A stretch of 64,000 bases of DNA from Spirochaetota bacterium (GTDB lineage: Bacteria; Spirochaetota; UBA4802; UBA5550), in the NCBI GenBank assembly GCA_025457915.1, contig JALOTL010000007.1, forward strand, positions 62,001 to 126,000, read 5' to 3'. Numbering within the stretch: position 1 is the first letter of the stretch; each line of letters opens with the position of its first letter. Shown here piece by piece: positions 32,813 to 42,700 of the stretch. Made by a program: the position numbers and the translations under genes. The notes below the pieces were generated by a model. It saw only the letters and a program-made list of their open reading frames with translations, had not been told where the DNA came from and ran no database searches.

Positions 32813-33760
32813 TCATTTGGCCGAATATGACACGAGCCATCTCAGCCCGTCTATTTTGATCAGGCCCTCCTTCAGGCCATCGTTCACGCCGACGATTTCT
32901 TCAAACGACTCATTAGTTACGGGATCAGGCTGCACCAGTATTTCTTCATTGTTAAAATAAACCTGCGACAGGTTCCCGTCGACAAACCTGGTATAGTCGC
33001 CGGTTCTTAAAAGCCCGTCCAGTCTATGCGAGAGGGGCATCATGTCCCTCCTGAAAAACAACCTGGCCAGGAGCCCGAGCATCTCCGGCGTGTCAAGGAT
33101 ATATTTCGTGATCCTGTTCAGTCCCGAGATGAACTCATGCACGAACAGACCGGTTTTCATGTCCTTGTATACAAGGAAGGGGATCTTTCTGATCGAATGG
33201 TCGGAATAAGCCTTTCGTATTAAAAGATTGAGGTCCAGCATTTTGGATGCAAGATTTACAAGTATCAGCCGTGGCCCTTCTCCGGCATTTTCGAACAGGG
33301 AGTCCATTGAAGAAATCACACTGGTCTCTACCGAAAACCTCGCGGAAATGTTCTTAATGGCGGATACGGAGGCCGCATCATCATCCATCACGAATATTTT
33401 ATCCTCTGCCTTCCTTTCTTTTAAAAGCTCAAGGAGATAGGACGCTATTCTCCCGGGATCATCGCCGTCGAGCAGATCGACTATGCCGTGCTCCAATAAC
33501 ATTTCTTTTAAATCACGGGTAATCCTGTTTGAAAGGCACAGCACCCTGTTTTTTTTTGCGACGCCCGCAAGAACGCCGCGCGGGTCCCTTGCAAGCAGAT
33601 CGTTCAATTCAACGACGGCGAAATCATATACCGATGATGTTAAATTCTCCAGCTCGGAGTCAGGCACATTGGGATGGAATTCGGTGATCTCGAACCCTGA
33701 TCCTTCAAGATCATTTCTGTAAAATGAATTTTTAAATGTTACGAGAAGCAGTCTGTGCAT
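32813..33760 (-). CDS. Protein with two degenerate receiver-like domains and a C-terminal tail
   Basis: 315 residues from ATG 33760 (weak CAGG upstream; longer starts to 33787 are possible). Residues 1-110 and 120-235 each look like receivers. The second begins KIFVMDDDAASVSAIKN, with the acidic pocket in place, but the phospho-acceptor position reads ILVNLASK (Asn for Asp). The first has YDFAVVELND (Glu). The last 80 residues have no match that I know. Such pseudo-receivers usually act as protein-interaction switches that do not need phosphate. No kinase is adjacent. Confidence 0.65.
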   Translation of the reverse strand: MHRLLLVTFKNSFYRNDLEGSGFEITEFHPNVPDSELENLTSSVYDFAVVELNDLLARDPRGVLAGVAKKNRVLCLSNRITRDLKEMLLEHGIVDLLDGDDPGRIASYLLELLKERKAEDKIFVMDDDAASVSAIKNISARFSVETSVISSMDSLFENAGEGPRLILVNLASKMLDLNLLIRKAYSDHSIRKIPFLVYKDMKTGLFVHEFISGLNRITKYILDTPEMLGLLARLFFRRDMMPLSHRLDGLLRTGDYTRFVDGNLSQVYFNNEEILVQPDPVTNESFEEIVGVNDGLKEGLIKIDGLRWLVSYSAK

Positions 33761-33919
33761 AAAAGCCTGACACATTAAATTGAACAATTGATTATTTTTC
33801 GTACTAAAAAAAATTAATGTCTATAAAAAAAAGAACTTATTTTAAAAATTTTCTTGCTTTTTTAAAATTTCAGGTTAAATATAAATAATGAAAATTATTA
33901 AATTTTTAGGAGGAATCAT

Positions 33920-34267
33920 ATGAGTCAAGGTGGTGGAGGCAGTGTAGTTGGTAGCTTAATATATCTGGCGATTATAATTCTGGTTATTGCCGGATTGTGG
34001 AAAATTTTTGTCAAGGCAGGCAAACCCGGCTGGGCGGCGATTGTACCCATTTACAACCTGATAGTCATGATCCAGATCGCTGGAAAACCGATCTGGTGGA
34101 TCATTCTCATGATCATTCCTCTTGTAAACTTCATCGTTTTCATTTTGATCTGGCTGGAAATCATTAAAAAGTTCGGCCAGCCGACATGGCACGTTATTCT
34201 TGTTATATTTGTCGGTTTCGTTTATATCCCGTATCTCGGGTTCTCGGATGTAGCCTTCAAGGGCTAG
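33920..34267 (+). CDS. DUF5684-like small membrane protein
   Basis: 115 residues, three or four membrane helices. The sequence LWKIFVKAGKPGWAAIVPIYNLIVMIQIAGKPIWWIIL has the conserved F-x-K-A-G-x-P-G-W-A-x-I-V-P-x-Y-N motif of a widespread bacterial membrane family (DUF5684) whose function is unknown. AGGAGG precedes the ATG and a strong terminator follows, so it is a one-gene unit. Confidence 0.85.
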   Translation: MSQGGGGSVVGSLIYLAIIILVIAGLWKIFVKAGKPGWAAIVPIYNLIVMIQIAGKPIWWIILMIIPLVNFIVFILIWLEIIKKFGQPTWHVILVIFVGFVYIPYLGFSDVAFKG

Positions 34268-34288
34268 CATCCATTGACATTGCATACC

Positions 34289-34320
34289 GGGAGGGCGCTG
34301 GAATCAGCGCCCTCCTTTTT
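34289..34320 (+). terminator. Intrinsic terminator after the DUF5684-like gene
   Basis: A 10-bp GC-rich stem (34289-34298 with 34305-34314), 6-base loop, then six T or more. Confidence 0.92.
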
Positions 34321-34650
34321 TATTTTACAATCAGGCCATGCTTGAAATTTTCACAGTCAGCGCACACAATGGAACTTCAATTAATTATACTTTTGATGTT
34401 CCCTTGTGGCCTCCTCTACATCCATGTAGTCGCGGCACCAGTGCATCCATGCTCGTCAGGCAGAATATATGATAAAATCAGGAGTTATAATACCAAGGAA
34501 ACTACTGATTTTTTAAGGTGCCCATAATTTATCTTGACTTTTTTAAAATTCAAAACTTAACTTAATAAAAATTTCCTCAGTCCGGGCATTCAACCCGGCT
34601 CAGAATAAAAAATACCGCGAATGCGGAAAATTAACAAACAGGAGAATCTT
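34321..34650. other. Intergenic region before the Yip1 gene
   Basis: 330 bases without a supported gene. A frame that runs from the end of the previous gene through 34527 crosses its terminator and has no ribosome site. TTGACT at 34533-34538 with a weak -10 17 bases later could drive the Yip1-family gene. Confidence 0.5.
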
Positions 34651-35346
34651 ATGGCCGATGCAAATTTCGATTTTCAGAAATTCATCAATGACAGCAGGGA
34701 CGTTCTCATCAAACCGAAGGAATACTATACAAGGATGGAAAAAACCGGCGGCATTGCGGAACCGATAATCAAGGCGCTGATTTACGGCACGGCGGCCGGC
34801 ATAATAAGCTTCCTATGGGCGGTGCTGGGTATAGGAGTCATCGGCAGTTTTGGAAGCGCGGCCCTGGGCGGCGGAATCGGTATCATGACCCTCATCGGTT
34901 CAGTCATAGGTTCGGTTATTGCCCTCTTCATAGGCGGCCTGGTAATACTCGTAATATCGGCCATATGCAGCGGATCGACCGATTTTGAACACAACGTAAG
35001 GATCTGCGCATCTACGATGGTGCTTTATCCGGTGGGCGCAATCCTCGGCGTTCTCAACGTGCTGGGAATGACCGGTTTTTATATTGAAGCGGTTCTTTCC
35101 CTCGCGGTCAAACTCTACGGCCTCTGGCTGCTCTATAATGCCCTGGTCCATTCCCTTAACGGCAAGGAAAACGTGGCAAGGATACTAAGCATAATCTTCG
35201 CGGTAATTCCGGTGCTCCTTCTCATCAGCACGCTTACCTGCTCGAGAATCGCAAAATCCAGCCTTGATAATTTTTCCAAGGGCGGACAGAAAAACAGCGA
35301 GGATATCCAGAAAAGCATAGACCAGCTCAACAAACTGATGAAATAA
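34651..35346 (+). CDS. Yip1-family membrane protein
   Basis: 231 residues from ATG 34651, nine bases after AGGAG (the in-frame ATG 34621 has no site). FINDSRDVLIKPKEYYTRM is the amphipathic entry helix of bacterial Yip1-domain proteins (P-x-x-x-F/Y), followed by five membrane helices and a Lys/Asn-rich cytoplasmic tail. The family is of unknown function in bacteria. Single gene with its own terminator. Confidence 0.82.
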   Translation: MADANFDFQKFINDSRDVLIKPKEYYTRMEKTGGIAEPIIKALIYGTAAGIISFLWAVLGIGVIGSFGSAALGGGIGIMTLIGSVIGSVIALFIGGLVILVISAICSGSTDFEHNVRICASTMVLYPVGAILGVLNVLGMTGFYIEAVLSLAVKLYGLWLLYNALVHSLNGKENVARILSIIFAVIPVLLLISTLTCSRIAKSSLDNFSKGGQKNSEDIQKSIDQLNKLMK

Positions 35347-35367
35347 ATAGAACTGAACCGTAGATGA

Positions 35368-35398
35368 AAAGCGCACGGAGAAATCCGTGCGCTTTCTG
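35368..35398 (+). terminator. Intrinsic terminator after the Yip1 gene
   Basis: A perfect 12-bp stem (35368-35379 with 35384-35395) closed by a GAAA tetraloop. The T-run is short (TTT-C-T). It can form on both strands. Confidence 0.75.
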
Positions 35399-35479
35399 TA
35401 TCGGAAAAATTTCATATCGAACAGCCCGGCCGTGTTAATATTATGGGCACCTTTATTCTTAAAATAAACCACTGATGTA

Positions 35480-35926
35480 TTATTTCCTTTTATCCCTGAA
35501 AAAATCCTTCAACAACTCGCCGGCCACACCTGAAAGGACGCCGAATATAATTTCCGGCACGTGGTTCAGCACGCGGTTTCCGCAGACATTGATAACGGTG
35601 CCGCAGGCGCCGTATTTTTCATCCGTCGCCCCGATGAAGAGCCTTTTTATCCTTGCGTGGACTATCGCGCCGGCGCACATCGCGCACGGTTCCTTCGTGA
35701 CATACATGTCGCAGCCGACGAGCCTTTCATTTCCAAGGACCGCGGCTGCCTTTCTTATCGCCGTCATCTCGGCATGGCAGGTCGGGTCTTTCATTGACCT
35801 GTTTTCATTATGGGCGGATGAGACTACACTTCCTTCAAAAACAATGACCGCTCCCACCGGGACCTCGCCGGCGGCGGAACCCCTGACGGCCTCCTCGATG
35901 GCGATGCGCATGATTTCATCATTCAT
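35480..35926 (-). CDS. tadA: tRNA-specific adenosine deaminase TadA
   Basis: 148 residues. The zinc deaminase site is complete: CHAEMTAI (H-A-E) and EPCAMCAGAIVHARI (P-C-x2-C). GEVPVGAVIV and the ENRSMKDPT loop match TadA. It makes inosine at tRNA-Arg wobble position 34. The start overlaps the end of the upstream Mut7-C gene (ATGA, 35923-35926), so the two are translated together. Confidence 0.95.
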   Translation of the reverse strand: MNDEIMRIAIEEAVRGSAAGEVPVGAVIVFEGSVVSSAHNENRSMKDPTCHAEMTAIRKAAAVLGNERLVGCDMYVTKEPCAMCAGAIVHARIKRLFIGATDEKYGACGTVINVCGNRVLNHVPEIIFGVLSGVAGELLKDFFRDKRK

Positions 35927-36684
35927 TGTCCGTCTCCATGAAAAAATTTCCCGGCGATCGATTTAAGCTTTTCGTAATGGCTTCCCTTCCAGTATATTTT
36001 TCCGCAACCGGAACACCTGAAATATTCATCGCACCAGGACAGAACACCCTCCGGCACATACGGCCGAATAGTTTTGTCGCTGCCGTTTTTCGGGATTTCA
36101 TCGATCAGGCCGTTGCATTCTATGCACCTTGTAAAGGGCCGGCATTCGTCCCTTAACCGGAGCCTGTCGAGCACCTCGTCCGTCTGGATCCAGGGATCCG
36201 TGCTTCTTATGCAGATCCCCCTGGAAACGTTTCTCCTCATTAAAAGCCGCCTGTCCCTGGTGAGCAGAATCCTTCCCTCCCGTTCCGATATTTCCGCAAG
36301 CTCGGAATCACCGCGCCCGTCCGTGAAATCCGCATCGAAACCCAGGAGCCTCAACCTCCTGGCGAGCTTCCTGAGATGTACATCCAGCACGAATCTGGGA
36401 TTCCTGAGGGGGAGATCCCTCAGCCTGGTCACGTTTTTAACAGGAAAACTCTCGAACACCGGGTAGACGCTGATCCTGTCGCCGTTTTGAATGATGTATC
36501 CAAAATCAACCGACTCCCCGTTGACGAGAATAAGATCAACCTCGACATGCGGGACCCCGAAAGATTCGATCAGGTCCTTTGCCGACCTTCTTCCGGGAAA
36601 GGTGAATTCAATATCTGTTTTTCTTCTGTCGCGGGGCAGGAAGTCGTTGAGCTCTTCATAAAACCTTATCAAGATCCTGTACAT
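35923..36684 (-). CDS. Mut7-C RNase-domain protein with N-terminal ubiquitin-like domain
   Basis: 253 residues. Residues 1-90 are a beta-grasp Mut7-C ubiquitin-like domain (VEVDLILVNGESVDFGY, GDRISVYPVFES). Residues 97-240 are the Mut7-C PIN-like domain: FVLDVHLRKLARRLRLLGFDADF and RILLTRDRRLL carry the acidic residues, and CIECNG...CSGCGKIYWKGSH is its zinc ribbon. The family is thought to be RNA-directed nuclease; direct evidence is scarce. It is coupled to tadA, hinting at a tRNA-related role. Confidence 0.88.
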   Translation of the reverse strand: MYRILIRFYEELNDFLPRDRRKTDIEFTFPGRRSAKDLIESFGVPHVEVDLILVNGESVDFGYIIQNGDRISVYPVFESFPVKNVTRLRDLPLRNPRFVLDVHLRKLARRLRLLGFDADFTDGRGDSELAEISEREGRILLTRDRRLLMRRNVSRGICIRSTDPWIQTDEVLDRLRLRDECRPFTRCIECNGLIDEIPKNGSDKTIRPYVPEGVLSWCDEYFRCSGCGKIYWKGSHYEKLKSIAGKFFHGDGQ

Positions 36685-36709
36685 CGGTCTGCGTTTATCT
36701 GCGGCAGCA

Positions 36710-37285
36710 TCAGTTGTCCAGTATGATATCGTCGAGAGATCTTTTGGGAACGTGATGGACGCTTTCAGAATCCCTCCAGTATTTGATATCGCCGGTTTCT
36801 CCGAGGGGTTCGATGACGACCACCTCCCTCGTCTTCCCGAGAGCTATCACGAGAAGTATTTCATAATGCGCGGGTATGTTCAGCGCTATCCTGAGGTTTT
36901 CCCTGTTTATGGACGCGATGATGCATCCCCCGAGCCCCTTTTCCGCGGCCCCGAGCAGTATGCTCTGCGCTGCTATTCCGTGATCGCACATTACTGTTTT
37001 GCTGATGCTTATGTCTGAAAGCATGACGATATAAGCGGAAGGCCTTTCGCCCTCGGGAGGTCCGTCCCAGTCCTTCAGGTACGCGGCCCATTTGAGCTCA
37101 TTGAATATGGATGCGTTTTTTTCCGGATAATGCGACAGGATGTATCTCAACGGCTGCAGATTGGCGGCCGATGGCGAAAGCCGCGCGAGATCCACGAGCT
37201 CCTTCAGCGTATCGAATTTTATTTCATGTTCCTGGTAGAATCTTCTGTAGCTTCTGTTTTTTTGTATTAGATCCTTTAATGACAT
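36710..37285 (-). CDS. Nitroreductase family protein
   Basis: 191 residues: NRSYRRFYQEHEI (the R-R-S-x-R FMN phosphate motif), LVDLARLSPSAANLQPLRY, and DHGIAAQSILLGAAEKGLGGCI near 110-130, all standard for FMN-dependent nitroreductases. These reduce quinones, flavins or nitro compounds with NAD(P)H. AAGGAGA precedes the start. The substrate cannot be told. Confidence 0.9.
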   Translation of the reverse strand: MSLKDLIQKNRSYRRFYQEHEIKFDTLKELVDLARLSPSAANLQPLRYILSHYPEKNASIFNELKWAAYLKDWDGPPEGERPSAYIVMLSDISISKTVMCDHGIAAQSILLGAAEKGLGGCIIASINRENLRIALNIPAHYEILLVIALGKTREVVVIEPLGETGDIKYWRDSESVHHVPKRSLDDIILDN

Positions 37286-37352
37286 GGCGTTCTCCTTGGA
37301 TCGGCCGGAAATTATATTAACTGATATTCAAAACCATGTCCCGGCCGCCGGT

Positions 37353-38849
37353 TTACATGTATTTCGGCTCCTTGTAAGAATACATATCATGGACTCCGCC
37401 CTCAAGCTGTGCTGACGGTGATCTCAACTCGAACCTCAAATCCCCCGAATAAAGCTTCCCGTGCAGGGCGGTTATATCTTTCGTGCCCATGTCCTGAAAG
37501 GAGTGTTTGAGACCCTGTATGAGATAGGGAACATAGTCAAAAAGCGATCCCTTGTCGACGACGGCGCCGCTTACTCCCTGGGCCACCTTGATCTTGGCCT
37601 CTTCAGCGAAATACCTCTTTGATCCCCCGGCCTCCATGGCCTCAACCGAAGCCATCCCCCTGTATTTCTTGAGCCTGATGCCGTTTTCGTAAAAATATTC
37701 GCCGGGAGCTTCCTGGGTTCCGGCAAACATGGATCCCATCATCACGGCGGAAGCGCCGATGGAAAGGGCTTTTGAAATATGACCGATAGTCGAAATCCCT
37801 CCGTCGGCTATCACCGGCACGGATTGCTCTTTTGCGTATTTCGCTGTTTTGTATATGGCTGTCGCCTGCGCCCTCCCGACGGACATTGTCATCTGCGTCG
37901 TGCAGATCGAGCCCGGCCCCATTCCGATCCTCAAGGAATCCGCGCCGGCCTTGATCAGGTTTTCACATTGTTCCTGCGTAACGACGTTTCCGCCCATGAC
38001 TTCAATTTCCGGATATTTCTTCTTTATATACCGGATCATTTCTATCTGGTAGACCGAATTTCCCTGGGCGGAATCGATAACCACCACGTTGACCCCGGCC
38101 TCCACGAGCGCATCCAGCCTGTCGATGGATTCTTCCTTCGTTGATATCGCGGCCCCGACCATGAGCTGCTTTCTTGAATCTTTAGACGCGAGCGGGTATT
38201 CCCTGTTCTTCACCAGGTCGTTCCTGCACATGAAGGCGATGAGGCAGCCCTTGCCGTCCACTATCGGGAGCTTTCCCTTTTTGGACTGCTTGAGTATCTG
38301 GTTGGCCTCCGAAAGGGACAGGCCCTTGCCTGCCGTGAGGAGCTCCCTTGTCATGACCTCGGATAGTTTTTTCATCCTGTCGGTTTCGAAATCCGTGTCC
38401 CTGTTAGTGACGATCCCAACCAGTTTTGAATTCAATTTGCCGTCCACGGTTATGGGAATCCCGGAAAATCCGTATTTTTCCTTGATGGCATCGATATCTG
38501 CGATGGTGTTTTCAGGGGAAAGCACTATGGGCTCGGTTATGAATCCGTTTTCGAACCTTTTTACTTTGCGGATTTGCGCGACCTGTTCGTCGATCGTATT
38601 GTTGTAATGCACGATCCCTATACCGCCCAGCAGCGCAAGTCCTATCGCCATCTTGTGTTCGGTGACTGTATCCATCGGGCTGGAGACCAGTGGACTTTTC
38701 AGGGTGATGTTCCTCGTCAGGTCGGATTCAAGGCTGACTTCATCCGGGGCGAAGTCGATAAAGCCCGGAAGAATTATAAAATCATTATATGTAAAACCGT
38801 TTTTTTTAGTAAACAGCTCTTCAGCTGAAAAACCATCAATCGGTGTCAT
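37353..38849 (-). CDS. guaB: IMP dehydrogenase, eukaryotic-type sequence
   Basis: 498 residues: TIM barrel with inserted CBS pair (about 110-225). The active-site loop is GPGSICTTQ; the flap has [16 protein letters not shown] follows. GuaB oxidises IMP to XMP in GMP synthesis. Several stretches are closer to animal IMPDH than to E. coli Gua[49 protein letters not shown] and a C-terminus with [14 protein letters not shown], where human IMPDH has near-identical text. Bacterial GuaB has C-T-T-R at the loop; here it is C-T-T-Q, like the Q of the animal enzyme. Lone gene. Confidence 0.95.
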   Translation of the reverse strand: MTPIDGFSAEELFTKKNGFTYNDFIILPGFIDFAPDEVSLESDLTRNITLKSPLVSSPMDTVTEHKMAIGLALLGGIGIVHYNNTIDEQVAQIRKVKRFENGFITEPIVLSPENTIADIDAIKEKYGFSGIPITVDGKLNSKLVGIVTNRDTDFETDRMKKLSEVMTRELLTAGKGLSLSEANQILKQSKKGKLPIVDGKGCLIAFMCRNDLVKNREYPLASKDSRKQLMVGAAISTKEESIDRLDALVEAGVNVVVIDSAQGNSVYQIEMIRYIKKKYPEIEVMGGNVVTQEQCENLIKAGADSLRIGMGPGSICTTQMTMSVGRAQATAIYKTAKYAKEQSVPVIADGGISTIGHISKALSIGASAVMMGSMFAGTQEAPGEYFYENGIRLKKYRGMASVEAMEAGGSKRYFAEEAKIKVAQGVSGAVVDKGSLFDYVPYLIQGLKHSFQDMGTKDITALHGKLYSGDLRFELRSPSAQLEGGVHDMYSYKEPKYM

Positions 38850-39060
38850 TTTACGCTCCTGCCAAGAAAAAAATTGATAAAAAATCCTACGCCTTCATCC
38901 GTAAAGGCGCTTCTGAAACCGGCTTGAAAAAAGACTGGAAAATACTTAAAAATAACTTGTTAAATAAACGGAAATTTGTCAAGTAATAACGTCCCGGTAT
39001 TTTTTGCGGTATCAATATATTAGCGCGCCGGATTCTTCATTTTAAATTCAGGACACGAAC

Positions 39061-39423
39061 ATGGGCCATTGCAAAAGAAGGGGCTACTGCTGCCAGGACA
39101 TATTGCTCGCCGAGTCGCCCGACACGCTCAGGACCGCGTATGAATTCTGGAAAAAAACAAAAAGCATAGATCCGAATTTTTCGGAAATATATCTGATATA
39201 TCCCATGCTTGTTTTTAAATTTGAAAAAAGCGATGAGGACCTGCCGTACCACTACAGGTGCAAGCACTTTACTCGCGATGAAAACGGCGTCCCGGCCTGT
39301 TCAATACATCCAATAAGACCCGGGATGTGCAGGGATTTCCCGTACTACGAGGGGGTGGATCACCTTGACAGGAGCGGACCCCTCAGCCCTTATGAGGGAT
39401 GCGGCTACAACGACCCGGACTAG
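39061..39423 (+). CDS. YkgJ-type cysteine-cluster protein
   Basis: 120 residues. Conserved cysteines are spread as in the YkgJ/Fe-S-or-zinc family: HCKRRGYCCQDILL at the start, then YRCKHFTRDENGVPACSIHPIRPGMCRDFPYY, and a late GCGYN. These eight or so cysteines are likely to bind Zn or a Fe-S cluster. The biochemical role of the family is not established. Single gene. Confidence 0.85.
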   Translation: MGHCKRRGYCCQDILLAESPDTLRTAYEFWKKTKSIDPNFSEIYLIYPMLVFKFEKSDEDLPYHYRCKHFTRDENGVPACSIHPIRPGMCRDFPYYEGVDHLDRSGPLSPYEGCGYNDPD

Positions 39424-39770
39424 TTTTTTACCCCCTGTATCCATCCGCAGGGGCCGTGTTTTCCAGTACGACCAGCCTGTTGGGCGCCCCCCGGACGCAT
39501 AATGAGTCATCTATAATTAAATGCACGTCCAATTCCGGCTTCAATAATAAAATATTTGACATAACACCGGCAGGGTATCTAATCATTTAATTGAAATAAG
39601 GAAGCTGTTAAAAAATAAATGTGGAATGTTTTCAGGCCGTTTTTAACGCGGCCTCCGCACCCGCGGTTTTTTTAGCAATTGCAAAACCCGCGTATTGATT
39701 CACGTATCATGCGCGGTTGAATTTTAAGATGCCATTATAATCCCTAAACTGTTAATATTCTGGAGCGAAA
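39424..39770. other. Intergenic region before the large repeat protein
   Basis: 347 bases without a supported gene. A short GC hairpin plus seven T (39647-39672) could be a terminator for the YkgJ-type gene. A perfect TATAAT at 39736-39741 lies 30 bases before the start of the next gene, with no clear -35. Confidence 0.5.
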
Positions 39771-42700
39771 ATGGAGCATATAAACGTAAGCCGCAAAAGA
39801 CTCTTTGACGGTAAAATCGCCGGTTTCTCGAGCCAGCACCATGCCACCACATCGGTTGAAAACATCGTGGGGAGGGGGGGATTCTGGAGCAGCGAGAAAA
39901 AGGACTCGGTCTCAGATGAATTTTTCATCATCGATTACCAGCACGATATTACAATAGATTTCATCGAGCTGACTCCTTCCCATAACGGCGCGGCGACCTT
40001 CCCGAAATCCTTCAGGATAGAATCGAGCCTCGACGGCAAATCATGGAAGACCATACATACCGAAAGAAACTACGCGCTGGAGGGCGAGAGCTATTTTCTG
40101 GACATACCGCTTACCCGCCTGAAATACCTGAAGCTTGTCATAAACGAGGCCAGGGCAATGGAATCGAAATACTTCGCCGAGATAGCGAACTGCAGGGCGG
40201 GGATCCTCGGCGTAAGGGAAATCAGGTCCACCAGCAGCCTGACCGGCGGCGGTCCGGATATTCTGTTCAGCACGGATTCCGGGAGCCTGTGGTCGTCGGC
40301 CCTGAAAAAAGAATCCGAAAAAGAAGAAATCATGGCGGACCTTGGAAAGGTTTTCCACGTAAGCAGGATCACAATCGGATCCGCCGACGGTCTTTTCCCT
40401 GAAAATTTCAACGCCGACGCAAGCGCGGACGGCAACATATGGGTCCCTCTTTTCGAGGAAATGAATTTCCGAATCGAGCCGGGAAAAAAATACTACTGGG
40501 ACCTCGATGTAACCCCTGCCAGGTTTATAAGGATACAGGCAAAAGGAGTTAAAAGCGCGGAAGGGCTTTTCGGCATCCATTATTCAAGTATCGAAATCTT
40601 CGCTGCGAATATTGATACGTCCCATACCCATAACATCGGCACCCTCACCCCGTACGCGTCGATATTCCAGGCAGGCGTAATGAAGCTGGCCTCGGACGGG
40701 TCTGACGCGCCCCTTGCGGCAGTACAGGGGAACGACAGGCGGCTAAAAGACGCAAGCCCCATCTTCAAGGGAATTGTACAGTTCGCGGAAGACAAGGAGT
40801 CAGGCGACAATCTTGCGGTGCAGGCAACCGATTCGAGGCTCAAACCCGCAACTGAAATCAACCGGGGAATAGTACGCCTTGCATACGACCGGGAAACAAA
40901 GCCCGGAACAGTCGTGCAGGGAAACGATTCAAGGCTGCAGGAAGCCACTGATGAAAAATTCGGCATTGTCAAGCTATGCCCTCACGGCATATACACCGAC
41001 CTGGGCGTGGTCAAGGGCAATGACCCGAGGATAAACAAGGCAACAACGGAAAATCACGGTATATGCCTTCTCGCCGAAGACGGTGCCGCTACCGGCGGTA
41101 CCGTGGTCCAGGCCAGCGATAAAAGGCTTAGAAACGCGACAACCATGTATCCGGGCATAATGGAATTCGCTGAAAACGGCGAGAATGCGCCTGACGTCGC
41201 CGTACAGGGAAACGACAGGCGCCTCAGGGATTCAACCACGACATCGAAGGGCATCGTAGAGCTCGCTGAAAACGGCGAGGACGCTCCGAACGTCGCCGTA
41301 CAGGGAAACGACAGGCGCCTCAAGGATTCAACCACGACATCGAAGGGCATCGTAGAGCTCGCTGAAAACGGCGAGGACGCTCCGAATGTCGCCGTACAGG
41401 GAAACGACAGGCGTCTCAAGGATTCAACCACGACATCGAAGGGCATCGTAGAGCTCGCTGAAAACGGCGAGAACGCGCCTGACGTCGCCGTACAGGGAAA
41501 CGACAGGCGCCTCAGGGACGCCACGGTCTCCTCAAAAGGCATAATGAAGTTCGCGAATAACGGCGAGGACGCTCCGAACGTCGCCGTCCAGGGAAACGAT
41601 AAACGCCTCAAGGACGCGACCACCTCATCGAAGGGCATCGTTGAGCTCGCTGAAAACGGCGAGGACGCTCCGAACGTCGCCGTCCAGGGAAACGATAAAC
41701 GCCTCAAGGACGCGACCACAACCACAAAGGGCATCATCGAGCTCGCCGAAAACGGCGAGGATGCTCCGAACGTCGCCGTCCAGGGAAACGACAGGCGCCT
41801 CAGAGACGCGACCACGACCACAAAGGGCATCGTTGAGCTCGCTGAAAACGGCGAGGACGCTCCGAACGTCGCCGTACAGGGAAACGATAAACGCCTCAGG
41901 GACGCGAGCGAGGAATCCACGGGGATAATGAAATTTGCAAAGAGCAATGAATCAAGGCCCCTTCTTGCAGTCCAGGCCAACGATGAAAGACTTTTCAATT
42001 CAAGGGACCCGCTTCCCCACAAGCATGACTATGCGCCCGTCAGGCACAGGTTTAACGACCACGAGGGTTCCCTGTCCATAAGCGCCTCCAGGGCCGAGGT
42101 TTTCACCGAAATAACACCTCCGCCTGAAAACGCGGCAGTAATACACGCGATAAACCAGTCAGACGGCAACGGTTCGATCGGCATCGCGGGGATCGCGGGC
42201 ATATTGAAGGAACACAATGCCCTTTCTTACGGGGTAATCGGTCACAGCCAGCATGTCGGAATAAGGGGTCAGTCAACGGGTGGCGATGAAAAACTGGGAG
42301 GATGCGGCGTTATGGGTGTTTCCCGTTTCGGGGCCGGCGGCGTATTTTCAAGCGAACACGGCTTCGCCCTTATTGCCGAAGGATCTGGAAAAATAAACGG
42401 GATTGACGATTCAATAAACCTGAAGGGATCGGGCAAGGCTTTTTTTGCCAACGGCGATTCAGAATTCAACGGCAGTATAACCATAAAAAATCAAAACGCC
42501 GCTGAAAGCGAATTCCCCCTTAACATGGTCGAGCTTTTTGAAGTTGACGAGGAGGAATACGTATCCCCGGGAGACATCCTGGTTATAAGTGAAGCTGGAA
42601 ATTCAGTCTTATCCAAGTCGAGAAAAAATTATTCCACCAGCGTGATAGGCGTTGTTTCCGGAAACCCGACCGTAATCATCAACAACAGCGGGAAGGAAAA

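Noticed and set aside
34186-34527. 113-codon plus-strand frame over the end of the DUF5684-like gene
   Set aside because: It runs through a strong terminator, starts inside another gene in another frame and has no ribosome site.
40041-40580. 179-codon minus-strand frame in the discoidin part of the surface gene
   Set aside because: Shadow of the plus-strand gene; product is Arg/Pro/Gly-rich without domain pattern.
41154-41920. Regular repeats that could be taken for a CRISPR array
   Set aside because: The period is 96 bases without spacers, all units are in frame and code for one protein.
41054-42022. Long minus-strand open frame (322 codons) in the repeat region
   Set aside because: It is the antisense of the 96-bp coding repeats; its own periodicity comes from the plus-strand gene, and it has no ribosome site or known motif.
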